Notes: generated from the letters alone by a model not told the origin. DNA of 64,000 nucleotides from Silanimonas sp. (GCA_018334015.1 JAGXTI010000036.1:62001-126000); one strand, 5' to 3'. Shown: positions 33,972-44,200, counted from the stretch's first letter. Program-made: numbers and translations.

Positions 33972-35591
33972 ATGGACAATCCCATTGCCTTCGCCATCCT
34001 CGCCGTCAGCCTGCTGGCCGTCGTCTACATCAGCTGGTGGGGACGCAAGTTCACCAGCAGCACCAAGGACTTCTACGTTGCCGGCGGCAAGATCTCGCCT
34101 CGGCTCAACGGCTGGGCCATGTTCGGCGACTACTGCAGCGCCGCCAGCTTTCTCGGCGTGGCCGGCGCCATCGCGCTGGCTGGTGTGGACAGTTGGTGGG
34201 TCGCCATCGGCTTCTTCGGCGCTTGGATCTTCGTGCTGGTGGCGCTGGCCGGGCCGCTCAAGAGCTCGGGCAAGTTCACCGTCGGCGATGTGCTGGTGGG
34301 TCGTTTCGGTGGCCGCAGCCTGAAGTTCCTCGCGATGTTCACCACCGTCGTCATCGGCACCCTCTACCTCGTGCCGCAGATCGTCGGTGCCGGCCATCTG
34401 TTCGAGCTGCTGTTGGGCTGGGACTACATGGTCACGGTGGTCGTTGCTGCGGTCGTGATGGGCCTGATGGTGGTGCTAGGCGGCATGATGGGCACCACCT
34501 ACAACCAGGCGATCCAGGGCGTGATCCTGCTGGTGGCGATGCTGCTGCTGTTCGTGCTGGCGGCGGCGCTGTATTTTGGTGGCAATCCGCTCGGCATCAT
34601 CGGCAGTGCCATGGACACGGTGCCACCGACCGAAGCCGTCAAAGTGATTGGCCAGGTGGTGGTGCCGCCGCCGGCCGAGGGTGTCGCGCACGGGCCCTTC
34701 GTGCTGGCCGAGGCGGTGCGGCAGGGTTTTGCCGATCTGCCCAACGCCCTGACGCCGGGTGTCGGCGTGCCGGACGTGTGGAGCCAGCTCAGCCTGGTGC
34801 TCGGCCTGCTGCTCGGCGTGGCCGGCCTGCCGCACATCCTGATCCGTTTCTACACGGTCAAGGACGCCAAGGACGCCAAGAAGGGTGCCGAGATCACCAT
34901 CATCGGCCTCGCGGTGTTCTACATCGCCGTGCTGTTCGTCGGCTTCGCCACGATGATGATCCTCTACGACGAGCTGATCCAGATGCTGGCCGCCGGCGAG
35001 CGTGGTCGCGCCACCAACATGGCGATCCCGCTGCTCGGCATGGAACTGGGCGGCGAGGTGGTGCTCGGCATCATCGCTGCCGGCGCCATGGCCGCCATGC
35101 TCAGCACGGCGGTGGGCCTGCTGATCTCGATGACCACCAGCCTCTCGCACGATGTCTATGCCGGCGTGCTGCGGCCGCAGAGCTCGGACCGCGAGCGCCT
35201 GGTGTTCGCCAAGCTCGGTGCCGTGGTGCTGACCGTGATCGCTCTGGCGGCCTCGGTCTGGCTGAAGGACCAAAACGTCGCGATCCTGGTGGCCATGTGC
35301 TTCGGTATCGCCGCCAGCACCTTCGCGCCGGTGCTCATCCTGTCGGTCTGGTGGAAGGGCCTGACCAAGGAGGGCGTGATCACCGGCCTGCTGGTGGGTC
35401 TGGTGGTCTCGCTGGTGTTCACCTTCGCCCGCTTCGCCGAAGTGCCGGAGCTGCTGGGCATCCGTGTACTGGGCAACCCGGCGCTCTACGGTGTGCCCGC
35501 AGCCCTGTTCTCGATCGTGGTGGTCAGCCTGCTGACCAAGACCACCGGCAACGCCCGCGAGTTCATGGCCTTGGCCCACCGCGACACCTGA
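33972..35591 (+). CDS. actP: Cation/acetate symporter
   Basis: A 539-residue SSS-family transporter with about 13 hydrophobic helices. ActP-type landmarks are DFYVAGGKISPRLNGWAMFGDYCSAASFLG, GRFGGRSLKFLAM, GTTYNQAIQGVIL, GLPHILIRFYTVKDAKDAKKG and IIAAGAMAAMLSTAVGLLISMTTSLSHDVY. It imports acetate (and probably other monocarboxylates) with Na+. It is the last gene of the porin, small protein, symporter operon and is closed by a strong terminator 30 bases after the stop. Confidence 0.93.
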   Translation: MDNPIAFAILAVSLLAVVYISWWGRKFTSSTKDFYVAGGKISPRLNGWAMFGDYCSAASFLGVAGAIALAGVDSWWVAIGFFGAWIFVLVALAGPLKSSGKFTVGDVLVGRFGGRSLKFLAMFTTVVIGTLYLVPQIVGAGHLFELLLGWDYMVTVVVAAVVMGLMVVLGGMMGTTYNQAIQGVILLVAMLLLFVLAAALYFGGNPLGIIGSAMDTVPPTEAVKVIGQVVVPPPAEGVAHGPFVLAEAVRQGFADLPNALTPGVGVPDVWSQLSLVLGLLLGVAGLPHILIRFYTVKDAKDAKKGAEITIIGLAVFYIAVLFVGFATMMILYDELIQMLAAGERGRATNMAIPLLGMELGGEVVLGIIAAGAMAAMLSTAVGLLISMTTSLSHDVYAGVLRPQSSDRERLVFAKLGAVVLTVIALAASVWLKDQNVAILVAMCFGIAASTFAPVLILSVWWKGLTKEGVITGLLVGLVVSLVFTFARFAEVPELLGIRVLGNPALYGVPAALFSIVVVSLLTKTTGNAREFMALAHRDT

Positions 35592-35621
35592 ATCGGCCGC
35601 GCCCGCGGCTCTTGGAACGGA

Positions 35622-35648
35622 GGCGGCGCCCGACCGGCGCCGCCTTTT
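35622..35648 (+). terminator. Intrinsic terminator of the acetate-uptake operon
   Basis: GGCGGCGCC (35622-35630), a 5-base loop and GGCGCCGCC (35636-35644) form a perfect 9-bp stem followed by TTTT. It lies 30 bases after the symporter stop on the plus strand. Confidence 0.93.
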
Positions 35649-35654
35649 CCGTGC

Positions 35655-37751
35655 TCAGGGCCGCGGTTGCGCCTGTGACTGCACCGGCCGGCGGTGGCGG
35701 ATCTCGAACGGTGGGATCGCATCGGCCGGTGCGAAGCCGAACACCGCCCCGTAGAAGGCCAGTTCCGCCTCTTGGGCGCGGATGATGTTCTCGGCCTTGC
35801 GGAAGCCGTGCTGCTCGCCGGCGAACTCGAAGTAGGCGTGCATCACGCCTTGGGCCTCCAAGGCGGCGACGATGGCGCGGCTCTGCTCCGGCGGCACGAT
35901 GCGGTCCTCGTCGCCCTGGAAGGTGATCAGCGGCTCGGTGAAGCCCTCCAGATGAAACAGCGGCGAGCGGGCGCGGTAGAGCGCCTCGTCCGGCGGGCCG
36001 ACCAGCGAGACATCGTAGAGCCGTTCGAACTTGTGGCTGGTCGCCGCCAGCGCCTGGATGTCGCTCACGCCGAAGTAATTGGCGCCAGCCTTGAAACGGT
36101 CGGTGAAGGCCAGCGCGGCCAGCGTGGTGAAGCCGCCGGCGCTGCCGCCACGGATCGCCACCCGTGCCGGATCGGCCTTGCCCAGCGCCACCAGGTGATC
36201 GACCGCCGCCACCGCGTCCTGCACATCGACCACGCCCCACTGGCCGTTGAGGCGTCGGCGGTAATCGCGGCCGAAGGTGGTGGAGCCGCCGTAGTTCACG
36301 TCGATCAGGGCGAAGCCGCGAGTCGTCCAGAACTGCCGCGAGAGCGCGAAGGTGGGCTTGGACACCGAGGTGGGGCCACCGTGGATCAGCACGATCAGGA
36401 TCGGCTTCTCGCCCTCGGGGCCGCGGAAACCCGGGTTCAGCGGCGGGTAGAAGGTGGCGTGGGCGGTGCGCGCCTCGCCGTCGGGGCCGGGCGCGGTGGG
36501 AAACTCGATGCGCTCACCGATCGAGACGAAGGCGCGGTCGAGCGTGCGCTGGGCAGTGCGGTGCAGCACTTCGAAGCGGCCATCGGCCGGGTCCACGGCG
36601 ATCAGCGCGGTCTCGTCATCGACCGGGGTGGCCAGGGTGATGATCCGGCCGCGCGCGTCCAGCCGGACATCGCCGAAGGCCACGAAGGGCAGGTCGAGCC
36701 GGCGGTAGCTGCCGCGGGCCAGGTCGATGACGCCTAGGGTGTCGACCGCCTTGTGGCTGGTGCGGACCACGGCATGGCCGTTGCCGGTCAAGGCGTAGGT
36801 CTGCATGCCAAGCTGCCAGAGCGGCCCGCCGAACTCGCGCTGCATCGGCGCCACCGCCCGCACCGAGCGGCCGTCCCAGGCGTAGAGGTTCCACCAGCCG
36901 CTGCGCTCGTCGATGAAATACAGGCTGCCGTCGCGGTCCCATTGCGGTTCCAGCAGGGCGCGGTCGCCGCCGAGCACCACCTGCGGATCGGTCGGGCGAC
37001 CGTCTTCGCCCAGGGGAGCGATGTGGATGCGGGTGTGCTCCCAGGGCATCTGCGGGTGCTCCCAGCTCATCCAGGCCAGTCGGCGGCCGCTGGGATCGAG
37101 CCGTGGGTAGGCGACGAAATCGTGGCCGGTCACCAGCACGCTGCCGGCCGAGGCCAGGGCCTCGGCATCGTGCGCCGCGCCAGCGACGGGCACCGTCACC
37201 CGCACGATCTCGTTGCGCTCCTCGCCGTTGGCGCGGCGGGTGGACGGGGTGTGGTCCTCGCGCACGCAGATCAGAGCATGGCGGGCGGTTTCGACCGTGC
37301 AGTCGGCGTAGCGGAAGCCAGCCGGCGTGATCGGCCGCGGCGCATCATCGCCCCGTTGCAGGTGGAGCCGCTGGTCGGCGAACTGGACGAACACCGTGGC
37401 ATCGCCAACCCGCCAATGGCTGCTGCCGCCGTATTCGTGGACGCGGCTGCGAACGCTGAAGCCCTCCGGGGTGAGCGTGCTCAGGCGACCTTGGGCATCG
37501 CGCCGCACCAGCACCTGCCGCCCGGCTTCGGCCGGCCGGCTCTCGCGCCAGACCAGGGCATCGCCCTCGACCCGCACATCGCTCATCGCCACCGCAGCGC
37601 GGGCGAGGTCGGCGGCGGCCACCGGACTGACCCAGCTGCCGTGCGGGGCGATCGTCGGCGCGGGGCTGCCGCTGGCGCCGGCCGTGCTGCCGAGGGCGGC
37701 GCAGAGGGCGAGGGCCAGGGGGCGAAGCGGGGTTCGGCGGGACGGGGGCAT
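35655..37751 (-). CDS. Exported S9 prolyl oligopeptidase-family peptidase
   Basis: A 698-residue serine peptidase with an N-terminal signal-like segment ([21 protein letters not shown]). A beta-propeller of about 380 residues is followed by the catalytic alpha/beta hydrolase domain. The nucleophile is in [13 protein letters not shown] (GGSAGG), the Asp in [14 protein letters not shown] and the His in [14 protein letters not shown]. The [10 protein letters not shown] oxyanion strand and [22 protein letters not shown] are typical of acylaminoacyl/dipeptidyl peptidase-like S9 members of this order. It probably acts on peptides in the periplasm. It is divergent from icd. Confidence 0.9.
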   Translation of the reverse strand: MPPSRRTPLRPLALALCAALGSTAGASGSPAPTIAPHGSWVSPVAAADLARAAVAMSDVRVEGDALVWRESRPAEAGRQVLVRRDAQGRLSTLTPEGFSVRSRVHEYGGSSHWRVGDATVFVQFADQRLHLQRGDDAPRPITPAGFRYADCTVETARHALICVREDHTPSTRRANGEERNEIVRVTVPVAGAAHDAEALASAGSVLVTGHDFVAYPRLDPSGRRLAWMSWEHPQMPWEHTRIHIAPLGEDGRPTDPQVVLGGDRALLEPQWDRDGSLYFIDERSGWWNLYAWDGRSVRAVAPMQREFGGPLWQLGMQTYALTGNGHAVVRTSHKAVDTLGVIDLARGSYRRLDLPFVAFGDVRLDARGRIITLATPVDDETALIAVDPADGRFEVLHRTAQRTLDRAFVSIGERIEFPTAPGPDGEARTAHATFYPPLNPGFRGPEGEKPILIVLIHGGPTSVSKPTFALSRQFWTTRGFALIDVNYGGSTTFGRDYRRRLNGQWGVVDVQDAVAAVDHLVALGKADPARVAIRGGSAGGFTTLAALAFTDRFKAGANYFGVSDIQALAATSHKFERLYDVSLVGPPDEALYRARSPLFHLEGFTEPLITFQGDEDRIVPPEQSRAIVAALEAQGVMHAYFEFAGEQHGFRKAENIIRAQEAELAFYGAVFGFAPADAIPPFEIRHRRPVQSQAQPRP

Positions 37752-37777
37752 GGCGGGCGCTCGACAAAGGCGGGAAA

Positions 37778-37798
37778 CGCACTCTGCCATCGAGTGCG
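37778..37798. promoter_or_regulatory. Inverted repeat between the S9 peptidase gene and icd
   Basis: CGCACTC-7 bases-GAGTGCG, perfect 7-bp arms in the 168-bp divergent intergenic region, 27 bases upstream of the peptidase start. It could be an operator. No regulator is linked. Confidence 0.3.
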
Positions 37799-37919
37799 GC
37801 TCTGCGGTACGGGTTGGCCGGCATCCCCTGCGCCGGGCTACCCGCATCGTATCGTCCGCGCTTTCCCCGCCGGGCCGGAAACCGCGACAATGGCGGTCCA
37901 CGCTTTCCTTGGAGGCTTC

Positions 37920-39245
37920 ATGTCGCACACCCCCACGCCGCCCGCCGGCGGCGAGAAGATCAGCATCCACGGCGGCAAGCTGCATGTGCCGGCGAACCCG
38001 ATCATCCCCTTCATCGAGGGTGACGGTATCGGCCCGGACATCTGGCGTGCCTCGGTGCGCGTGCTCGACGCGGCCGTGGCCAAGGCCTACGGCGATTCGC
38101 GCAAAATCCACTGGATGGAGGTGCTGGCCGGCGAGAAGGCCTTCAACCAGACACAGAACTGGCTGCCCGACGCCACCGTCGAGGCCTGCCGCGACTACCT
38201 CGTCAGCATCAAGGGCCCGCTGACCACGCCGGTCGGCGGCGGCATCCGCTCGCTCAACGTCGCGCTGCGGCAGATGCTCGACCTCTACGTCTGCCTGCGC
38301 CCGGTGCGCTGGTTCAACGGCGTGCCCTCGCCGGTGAAGCGGCCGCAGGACACCGACATGACGATCTTCCGCGAGAACACCGAGGACATCTACGCCGGCA
38401 TCGAGTTCGAGCCGGGCTCGGCCGACGCGCAGAAGGTGCTCGACTTCCTCGCGAAGGAATTCCCGAAGCCCTTCGACAAGATCCGTTTCGGCACGCAGGC
38501 GAAGAACGACGCGTGGACGAAGCAGCTCGAATCGATCGGCTCGCCGCCGCGTTCGCTGCCGGTGCAGGTCGGCATCGGCATCAAGCCGGTGAGTTACCTC
38601 GGCACCGAGCGCCTCGTACACAGCGCCATCGGCTACGCGATCCAGAACAAGCGCAAGTCGGTCACGCTCGTCCACAAGGGCAACATCATGAAGTTCTCGG
38701 AAGGCGCCTTCCGTGACTTCGGCTACCACGTCGCCCGTGAGTTCTTCGGCGCGGTGCCGCTGGACGGCGGCCCGTGGCACGTCATCCCGGAAGGCAAGCC
38801 GGGTGCCGGCCTCGTCATCAAGGACGCGATCGCCGATGCCTTCCTGCAGCAGATCCTGCTGCGCCCGAAGGACTACGACGTCGTCGCCACGCTGAACCTC
38901 AACGGCGACTACTTGAGCGACGCGCTGGCCGCGCAGGTCGGCGGCATCGGCATCGCGCCGGGGGCGAACATCAACTACGTCACCGGCCACGCCGTGTTCG
39001 AGGCCACGCACGGCACCGCGCCGAAGTACGCCGGCCAGGACAAGGTCAACCCGGGTTCGGTCATCCTCTCCGGCGAGATGATGCTGCGCTACCTGGGCTG
39101 GACCGAGGCCGCCGACGCCATCATCCGGGCGATGGACGGTGCGATCGCCAGCAAGCGCGTCACCTACGACTTCGCGCGGCTCATGGAAGGCAGCACCGAG
39201 GTGAAGTGCAGCGAGTTCGCCGACGGGATCATCCAGCAGCTCTGA
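37920..39245 (+). CDS. icd: NADP-dependent isocitrate dehydrogenase
   Basis: A 441-residue TCA-cycle enzyme converting isocitrate to 2-oxoglutarate. The E. coli-type active site is intact: [24 protein letters not shown] (including the regulatory Ser and catalytic Args), [45 protein letters not shown] and [17 protein letters not shown] with the metal Asp residues. The NADP-site stretch is [26 protein letters not shown] lies 4 bases before the ATG. Codon use is strongly biased to C-ending codons, as for a highly expressed gene. It faces the acetate genes functionally: isocitrate is the branch point with the glyoxylate shunt. Its 3' end overlaps the converging permease gene by 17 bases. Confidence 0.97.
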   Translation: MSHTPTPPAGGEKISIHGGKLHVPANPIIPFIEGDGIGPDIWRASVRVLDAAVAKAYGDSRKIHWMEVLAGEKAFNQTQNWLPDATVEACRDYLVSIKGPLTTPVGGGIRSLNVALRQMLDLYVCLRPVRWFNGVPSPVKRPQDTDMTIFRENTEDIYAGIEFEPGSADAQKVLDFLAKEFPKPFDKIRFGTQAKNDAWTKQLESIGSPPRSLPVQVGIGIKPVSYLGTERLVHSAIGYAIQNKRKSVTLVHKGNIMKFSEGAFRDFGYHVAREFFGAVPLDGGPWHVIPEGKPGAGLVIKDAIADAFLQQILLRPKDYDVVATLNLNGDYLSDALAAQVGGIGIAPGANINYVTGHAVFEATHGTAPKYAGQDKVNPGSVILSGEMMLRYLGWTEAADAIIRAMDGAIASKRVTYDFARLMEGSTEVKCSEFADGIIQQL

Positions 39246-40803
39246 ACCCGAGAAAGGCCACCAGCGCGGCCAAGGTCGCGCCGGTGAGCAGCAGCACGGC
39301 AAGGCAGGCGGGCAGGGTGCGGCGCAGCAGCTCCGATTCGCGCCCGGCCAGCCCGACGGCGGCGGCGGCGGCGATCAGGTTGTGCGGGCAGACGATGTTG
39401 CCGATGGCCGCCCCAACACCCTGACCCGCCAGCAGCCAGACCACCGGCAGGCCAAGTTGCGCGGCGGTTTCCGCCTGCAGGGCACCGAACAGCAGGTTCG
39501 AGGCGGTGGCCGAGCCGGTGACGAAACTGCCGAGCGCCCCGAGTGCTGGCGCCACCCACGGCCAAGCGCCGCCGACGCTGGCGGCAAGGCCAGCCTGCAG
39601 GGCCTCGACCATGCCGGCGTGCAGCATCAGCCGCGCCAGCGCCAGCATGGCGAACAGGGCCAGCGCCACCGGCAGCAGGCGCCGTGCCGAGGCGGCCAAG
39701 GCGGGCCGCAGCGAAGCAAGCGGCCGAGCCTGCACGCGGCAGCCGATCAGCAGGGCGAGCAGCAGCAGGCTGCCCGGATGCAGCAGCGGGTGCAGTTCGG
39801 CAGCAAAGCCGCCCGGCAGCGTCCACGACCAGTGCAGTTGGCGCAGCAGGGCATCGAGCTCCGGCAGGCCGCGCAACAGCAGCACCAGCACGATCAGCAC
39901 GAGATAGGGTGCCAGCAGCCGGCCAAGGCCGGGCCGGTCGAGCGCGGCCGGGCTTGGCTCGCCGCTTCTGGCGCTGGCGCGTTGGCCTCGCTGCCAGACC
40001 GCGAACACGGCGAGGCCGAAGCCGGCGGCGGCCAGCGTGGCCAGTTCCGGCCCGAGCGTCAGGGCAAGACCGATCTGCGGCAGCAGGAAGGCCAGCAGGG
40101 CCAGCAGGGCCGCACCCGCCGGCACCCGCAGGTCGAGGCCGGCCGTCGCCGTCGTTCCGGCCTCTGCACCCTCGCCGGCGACCCGGTACAGGGCCAGCAT
40201 CAGGGCGGCCGCGGCGCCGGCATTGAGCAGGGCGGTGGGGCCGGCCAGGCTGGCGACCGGCAGGCCGGTGACCGCCGCCTGCGCAACCAGCGGCGTGCCG
40301 AGTGCTCCGAACACCACGCCGGCGGCATGGCCGAGCAGGGCGATCACCACCGCCTGCACGGCCGGCACGCCCAGCGCCAAGAGCAGCGGCGCGACGATGG
40401 CGGCCGGTGTGCCGAAGCCGGCGGCACCCTCCAAGAACAGGGCGAGAAACCAGCCCAGCAGCAGCACCTGCACACCGGGCCGCGGACTGATCCGGGCGAG
40501 TTGGCCCTGCAGGGCGTCGAGCACGCCGCCCGACTGCTGGTGCTGGTACAGGGCCAGCGCCGGCCAGAGGATCCAGAGGATGCTGGCGGTGTGGAACAGC
40601 GCCTCGGCGCCGACCCCGAGCAGGGCCGGCAGGGCGCCGTGCTGCGCACCGAAACCGAAGGCCGTGAACGCCAGCAGCAGGGCCAGCGCCAAGCCAAGGG
40701 CACCGGCCTGCGCCGCCGAGCCGCCGCGTCGCAGCATCAGTCCGAGGGTGAGGGCCAGCGGCAGGGCAGCCAGCAGGGCCTGGCCGGTCGCTCCTTCAGG
40801 CAT
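39229..40803 (-). CDS. lctP: L-lactate permease family transporter
   Basis: A 524-residue inner-membrane protein with about 13 helices. LctP/GlcA-family landmarks are [57 protein letters not shown] and [34 protein letters not shown]. It imports lactate or glycolate. The ATG at 40803 overlaps the end of the 2-hydroxyacid dehydrogenase gene by 8 bases, so the two are coupled as a lactate module. Confidence 0.93.
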   Translation of the reverse strand: MPEGATGQALLAALPLALTLGLMLRRGGSAAQAGALGLALALLLAFTAFGFGAQHGALPALLGVGAEALFHTASILWILWPALALYQHQQSGGVLDALQGQLARISPRPGVQVLLLGWFLALFLEGAAGFGTPAAIVAPLLLALGVPAVQAVVIALLGHAAGVVFGALGTPLVAQAAVTGLPVASLAGPTALLNAGAAAALMLALYRVAGEGAEAGTTATAGLDLRVPAGAALLALLAFLLPQIGLALTLGPELATLAAAGFGLAVFAVWQRGQRASARSGEPSPAALDRPGLGRLLAPYLVLIVLVLLLRGLPELDALLRQLHWSWTLPGGFAAELHPLLHPGSLLLLALLIGCRVQARPLASLRPALAASARRLLPVALALFAMLALARLMLHAGMVEALQAGLAASVGGAWPWVAPALGALGSFVTGSATASNLLFGALQAETAAQLGLPVVWLLAGQGVGAAIGNIVCPHNLIAAAAAVGLAGRESELLRRTLPACLAVLLLTGATLAALVAFLGFRAAG

Positions 40804-41791
40804 GGCCGACCGGATGCAACGGCCGGCCATCGCGTTCGAAGGCCAAGGCATTGGCCAGCGTGGTCTCGGCGATGGCGGTCAGGGCCTGCACGGTGAAAAA
40901 ACCCTGGTGCCCGGTGATCAGCACGTTCGGGAAGGTGAGCAGGCGGGCGAACACATCATCGTCGAAGCCTTCGGCCGAGAGGTCGCGGAAGAACAGGTTG
41001 TCTTCCTCCTCGTAGACATCGAGCGCCAGCCCGCCGAGGCTGCGGCGCTTGAGCGCACCGATCAGCGCACGGGTGTCGACCACCGCGCCACGGCTGGTGT
41101 TGATGAGCAGCGCGCCGGGTTTCATGCGGCGCAGCGCGGCCTCGTCGATCAGATGGCGGGTGGCCGGCGTCAGCGGGCAGTGCAGGCTGACCACATCACT
41201 GGCGGCCAGCAGTTCGGCGAGCGGCACGTAGCGCACGCCGGATTGTTCCAGCAGCGCGTCGGGCTCGGGGTCGAAGGCCAGCACCCGCGACCCGAAAGCC
41301 AGCAGGATGCGGGCGAAGCAGCCGCCGATCTTGCCGGTGCCGACCACGCCCACCGTGCTGCCGTGCAGGTCGAAGCCGAGCAGGCCGTCGAGCGCGAAAT
41401 TGCCTTCGCGCACCCGCGCCCAGGCACGGTGGATCTTGCGGTTCAGCGCCAGCAGCAGGGCCACCGCGTGCTCGGCCACGGCATGCGGCGAGTACTCCGG
41501 CACCCGCGCCACCACCAGCCCGAGCCGGGCGGCGGCGTCGAGGTCGACATGGTTGAAACCGGCACTGCGCAGCAGCACGAGGCGCACGCCGGCCGCCTGC
41601 AGGGCGGCGAGCGTTTCGGCATCGAGCGGATCATTGACGAAGGCGCAGACCGCCTCCGAACCGCGGGCCAGCGGTGCGCTGCGCGGGTCCAGCCGCGCCT
41701 CCAGAAACACCAGCCGATGCCGCCCCTCGTGGTTGGCGCGGCTGAAGAACTCGCGGTCGTGCGGCAGGGTCTGGAACACGGTGATCTGCAT
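40796..41791 (-). CDS. D-2-hydroxyacid dehydrogenase, D-lactate dehydrogenase type
   Basis: A 331-residue NAD-dependent enzyme of the D-LDH family. The Rossmann motif is GVVGTGKIGGCFARILLAFG (GxGxxG). The catalytic Arg is in INTSRGAVVDTRALI, the Glu in ALDVYEEEDNLFF and the His in TGHQGFFTVQAL. The VYEEEDNLFFRDLS segment is characteristic of fermentative LdhA (pyruvate to D-lactate). Coupling with a lactate permease supports D-lactate metabolism. Direction in vivo is not decidable. Confidence 0.92.
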   Translation of the reverse strand: MQITVFQTLPHDREFFSRANHEGRHRLVFLEARLDPRSAPLARGSEAVCAFVNDPLDAETLAALQAAGVRLVLLRSAGFNHVDLDAAARLGLVVARVPEYSPHAVAEHAVALLLALNRKIHRAWARVREGNFALDGLLGFDLHGSTVGVVGTGKIGGCFARILLAFGSRVLAFDPEPDALLEQSGVRYVPLAELLAASDVVSLHCPLTPATRHLIDEAALRRMKPGALLINTSRGAVVDTRALIGALKRRSLGGLALDVYEEEDNLFFRDLSAEGFDDDVFARLLTFPNVLITGHQGFFTVQALTAIAETTLANALAFERDGRPLHPVGHA

Positions 41792-41869
41792 CGGGGGCTC
41801 CGGGCGACTCGGGCCCCCACCATAGCCTCAGGCCGCGGCCAAGAAATTGACCGGCGCCCAATCCGCCGC

Positions 41870-42305
41870 TCACCAGCCGAAGCCGACACCGACGCCGATG
41901 CTTTCCTCCTCGTCGGTGAACGAGCCACCGAGGCTGATCGTCGCCCGATCCCCGATGGCACGTTGATAGCCCAGAGCCAGCGCGGACTCGCCGCCGTGGA
42001 AGCCGGCACCGATGGCGAACCGGTTCTCTTTGCGGATACCGGCGGCCGAGGCCGTCATCTGCGCCATCGCTGCGGTCATCGCACCCATCCGGGAAAGCCG
42101 CTGGTCAAGAACAGCGACCCGGCCTTCGACCGCGGTCAGACGGTCATCCAGCAGGGCCACGCGGGTGGCAGCGGCGGCGAAGCGCTCATCGGTATGGCGG
42201 ATGGCATTGTTCTGCGCCTGCAGGGCCTGTGCCTCGGCGACGCGGTTGGCGCGGGCCTCGGCCTGCACCACCTCCTGGCGGGCGGTGTTGGCCGTGGATT
42301 GCAAT
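41870..42305 (-). pseudogene. C-terminal stub of a YadA-anchored trimeric autotransporter
   Basis: About 140 codons remain of a surface protein. A coiled-coil stalk (EVVQAEARANRVAEAQALQ to VALLDDRLTAVEGRVAVLDQRLSRM) leads to a YadA-like membrane anchor with AIGAGFHGGESALALGYQRAIG and a terminal Trp (GVGVGFGW). There is no signal peptide or passenger. Upstream of about 42305 the frame runs into reverse-strand transposase sequence, so the 5' part was removed at that junction. It is probably not expressed as a functional adhesin. Confidence 0.82.
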
Positions 42306-42893
42306 GAGGGCGGCAACGGCAACCACCGCAATGGCCGCAGCGGCAAGACGGTGCTGACCGACGACGGTCCGCTGCGCATCGATGTGCCGTGCGACCGGTC
42401 CGGGAGATCCAGGGCCACTTGGCCGAGATGTACCGCGTCGAGGTGCATCCTGATCCGCAACAGCCTGGACTATGCAAGCTGGAAGGACCGCAAGGCGCTG
42501 GCGGCGGCGATCAAGCCGATCTACACCGCGCCAACCGCCGAATCGGCCGAGGCTGAGCTGGACGCGTTCGAGGCCGGCCCCTGGGGCGAGCGTTTCCCGA
42601 CCGTGGTCGCCGCCTGGCGCCGCGCCTGGACGCGCGTGGTGCCGTTCTTCGCGTTTCCACCGGACGTGCGCCGGGTGATCTACACGACCAACGCGATCGA
42701 GAGCGTGCATGCGCGCCTGCGCAAGATCATCAAGACCCGTGGTCACTTTCCCAGCGACGAAGCGGCAACCAAGCTGATCTGGCTGGCCCTGCGCAACATC
42801 ACCGCCGAATGGATCCGGGCCACCCGCGATTGGAAGGCGGCGATGAACCAGTTCGCGATCATCTACGAAGACCGATTCACGCAGGCTCGCTGA
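42306..42893 (+). mobile_element. Internally deleted IS256-family transposase remnant
   Basis: Three pieces of one transposase are collapsed together. First is an N-terminal piece (42318-42400, NHRNGRSGKTVLTDDGPLRIDVP). A short piece in another frame (about 42401-42448, VREIQGHLAEMYRVEV) follows. Last is a C-terminal piece (about 42450-42893), with YTTNAIESVHARLRKIIKTRG and a last catalytic-region Glu in NAIES. In an intact IS256 protein about 30 residues would separate the first two pieces and about 130 the last two, including the DD of the DDE triad. It is therefore inactive. No terminal inverted repeat can be paired because the left end is gone. Confidence 0.85.
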
Positions 42894-42941
42894 TCAATGC
42901 GTGGGCTCAACAGGATCTTCGACACCCCCCTCGGCGGAATG

Positions 42942-42963
42942 CGCCGCCCCGGACGGGGCGGCG
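42942..42963. terminator. G/C hairpin after the frameshifted methyltransferase
   Basis: CGCCGCCCC (42942-42950), loop GGAC, and GGGGCGGCG (42955-42963) form a perfect 9-bp stem between the transposase remnant and the methyltransferase 3' end. No T-run is present on either side. Confidence 0.5.
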
Positions 42964-42983
42964 TTGGCGCGAATCCCGGGCGC

Positions 42984-43860
42984 TCAGGCCTTCGGCTTGC
43001 GGAAACGCAGGGTCATCCGGTCCGACTCGCCGATGGCGCGGTAGACGGCCGGGTCCTCGCCTTCCGGCACGTTGAGGGTGGGCGGCAGGGTCCAGACGCC
43101 GTTCGGATGATCGCGGTCGTCGCGCGGGTTGGCATTGATCTCGCTGCGCGCTTCCAGCACGAAGCCTGCAGCCTCGGCCAGAGCGATGACCTGGGCCTCG
43201 CTGACGTAGCCGTCGATCTCTTCGACCGGCACATCGGCCAAGGCGCGGTGCTGCTCGATGCCGAGCAGGCCGCCGGGCCTGAGCACGGCAAAGAACGCGG
43301 CCATCTGCTCGTCGGCCTGACCGTTGCGCATCCAGCCGTGCAGGTTGCGGAAAGTGAGCACGGCATCGGCCGAGCCGGGCTCGCCGTAGACCGGCGCAGC
43401 CGGATCGACCTCGATGATGCGCACCTGGTCGAACAGCGCCGGCTGGGCCGTGAAGCGCTCGCGCAGGGCCTGGTTCTGGCGGGTGAAAAACGCGGCCGCT
43501 CGCTCATTGGCGAGCCCGTGCCGGATCGTTGACGGCGGCCACCAGACGGCCTTGGCCGCGCAGCCACGGGGCGAGGATCTCAGTGTACCAGCCACCACCC
43601 GGACTCACCTCGACCACGGTCATGCCGGGCTGGACGCCGAAGAAGCTCAAGGTGGCGGCGGGGTTACGGTGAGGGTCGCGGGCCACGTTGGCCGGTGAGC
43701 GCCACTCACCGGCGACCGCGGCGGCCAGGCCGGGATCGATGGCCACGGCGGCCTCGGCGGCGGGCTTCGCAGCCGAGGCGCTGCCGGCATGGTGGGAAGC
43801 CGACACGGGCGGCACCGCCAGCGCAGCGGCCAAGGCGAAAGACAGGGCAACAAGGCGCAT
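42984..43860 (-). pseudogene. Exported class I SAM methyltransferase-like gene with a frameshift
   Basis: The 5' part (43860 to about 43520) encodes a signal peptide (MRLVALSFALAAALAVPPVSA) and the start of a methyltransferase fold with motif I as VVEVSPGGGWYTEILAPWL. It ends at a premature TGA (43504-43506). The rest continues in the next frame to 42984: RAAAFFTRQNQALRERF, FRNLHGWM and VLRPGGLLGIEQHRA. Removing one base in the CCC run at 43515-43517 restores one 291-codon frame. Homologues with this GGGWYTE motif are common periplasmic 'predicted methyltransferases' in Xanthomonadales (from memory). The frameshift may be real or a homopolymer error. Confidence 0.8.
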
Positions 43861-43996
43861 GAAGCTCTCCAAAGCAGCGGGGTGAAGGGCGCAGGCTGCG
43901 CGGCCCAGTGTTACGGTAGTGCCAAGACGCTCCGGAAACCTTCTCCGCCGGCAGCCGTGCTGGCACAGTGCGATGAGGCTTTCGCGAGGCGCATTC

Positions 43997-44101
43997 ATGC
44001 AGCCCCCGAACCATGACGTCACCGTGTTGCTGCAGCAGTGGCGGCGAGGCGATGAAAGCGCACTCGATGCCCTGCTGCCACTGGTCTACGACACCCTGTG
44101 T
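43997..44101 (+). pseudogene. N-terminal stub of an ECF-type sigma factor
   Basis: About 34 codons from ATG 43997 read MQPPNHDVTVLLQQWRRGD then ESALDALLPLVYDTL. This is the start of sigma region 2 in the ECF sigma subgroup that in Xanthomonadales often precedes a Ser/Thr kinase gene (from memory). At about 44098 the similarity stops (CHPTRPMSS...) and the frame runs on into rluE without a stop. It is therefore a deletion remnant, with no region 4 and no kinase nearby. Confidence 0.65.
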
Positions 44102-44200
44102 CATCCGACCCGTCCGATGTCGTCGGGAGGCGGTCGCTCGCGCGCTGCGAAGGGGCGGACATGGCCAAAGAGCCTGCACCGGCTCGATACACTGCGGTAC

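Noticed and set aside
37861-37919. Sigma-70 promoter of icd (GACAAT near 37890)
   Set aside because: No convincing -35 at proper spacing; many similar hexamers occur by chance.
37752-39302. Upstream extension of the S9 peptidase frame through the icd region
   Set aside because: Open only because G/C-rich DNA has few stops; the extension is antisense to icd and the signal peptide starts at 37751.
41792-41822. GGGGGC/GCCCCC hairpin as a terminator upstream of the D-lactate dehydrogenase gene
   Set aside because: Short stem, 14-base loop and no T-run; it may as well be chance in G/C-rich DNA.
42894-42940. Right terminal inverted repeat of the IS256 remnant
   Set aside because: No matching left end exists in the window, so the repeat cannot be defined.
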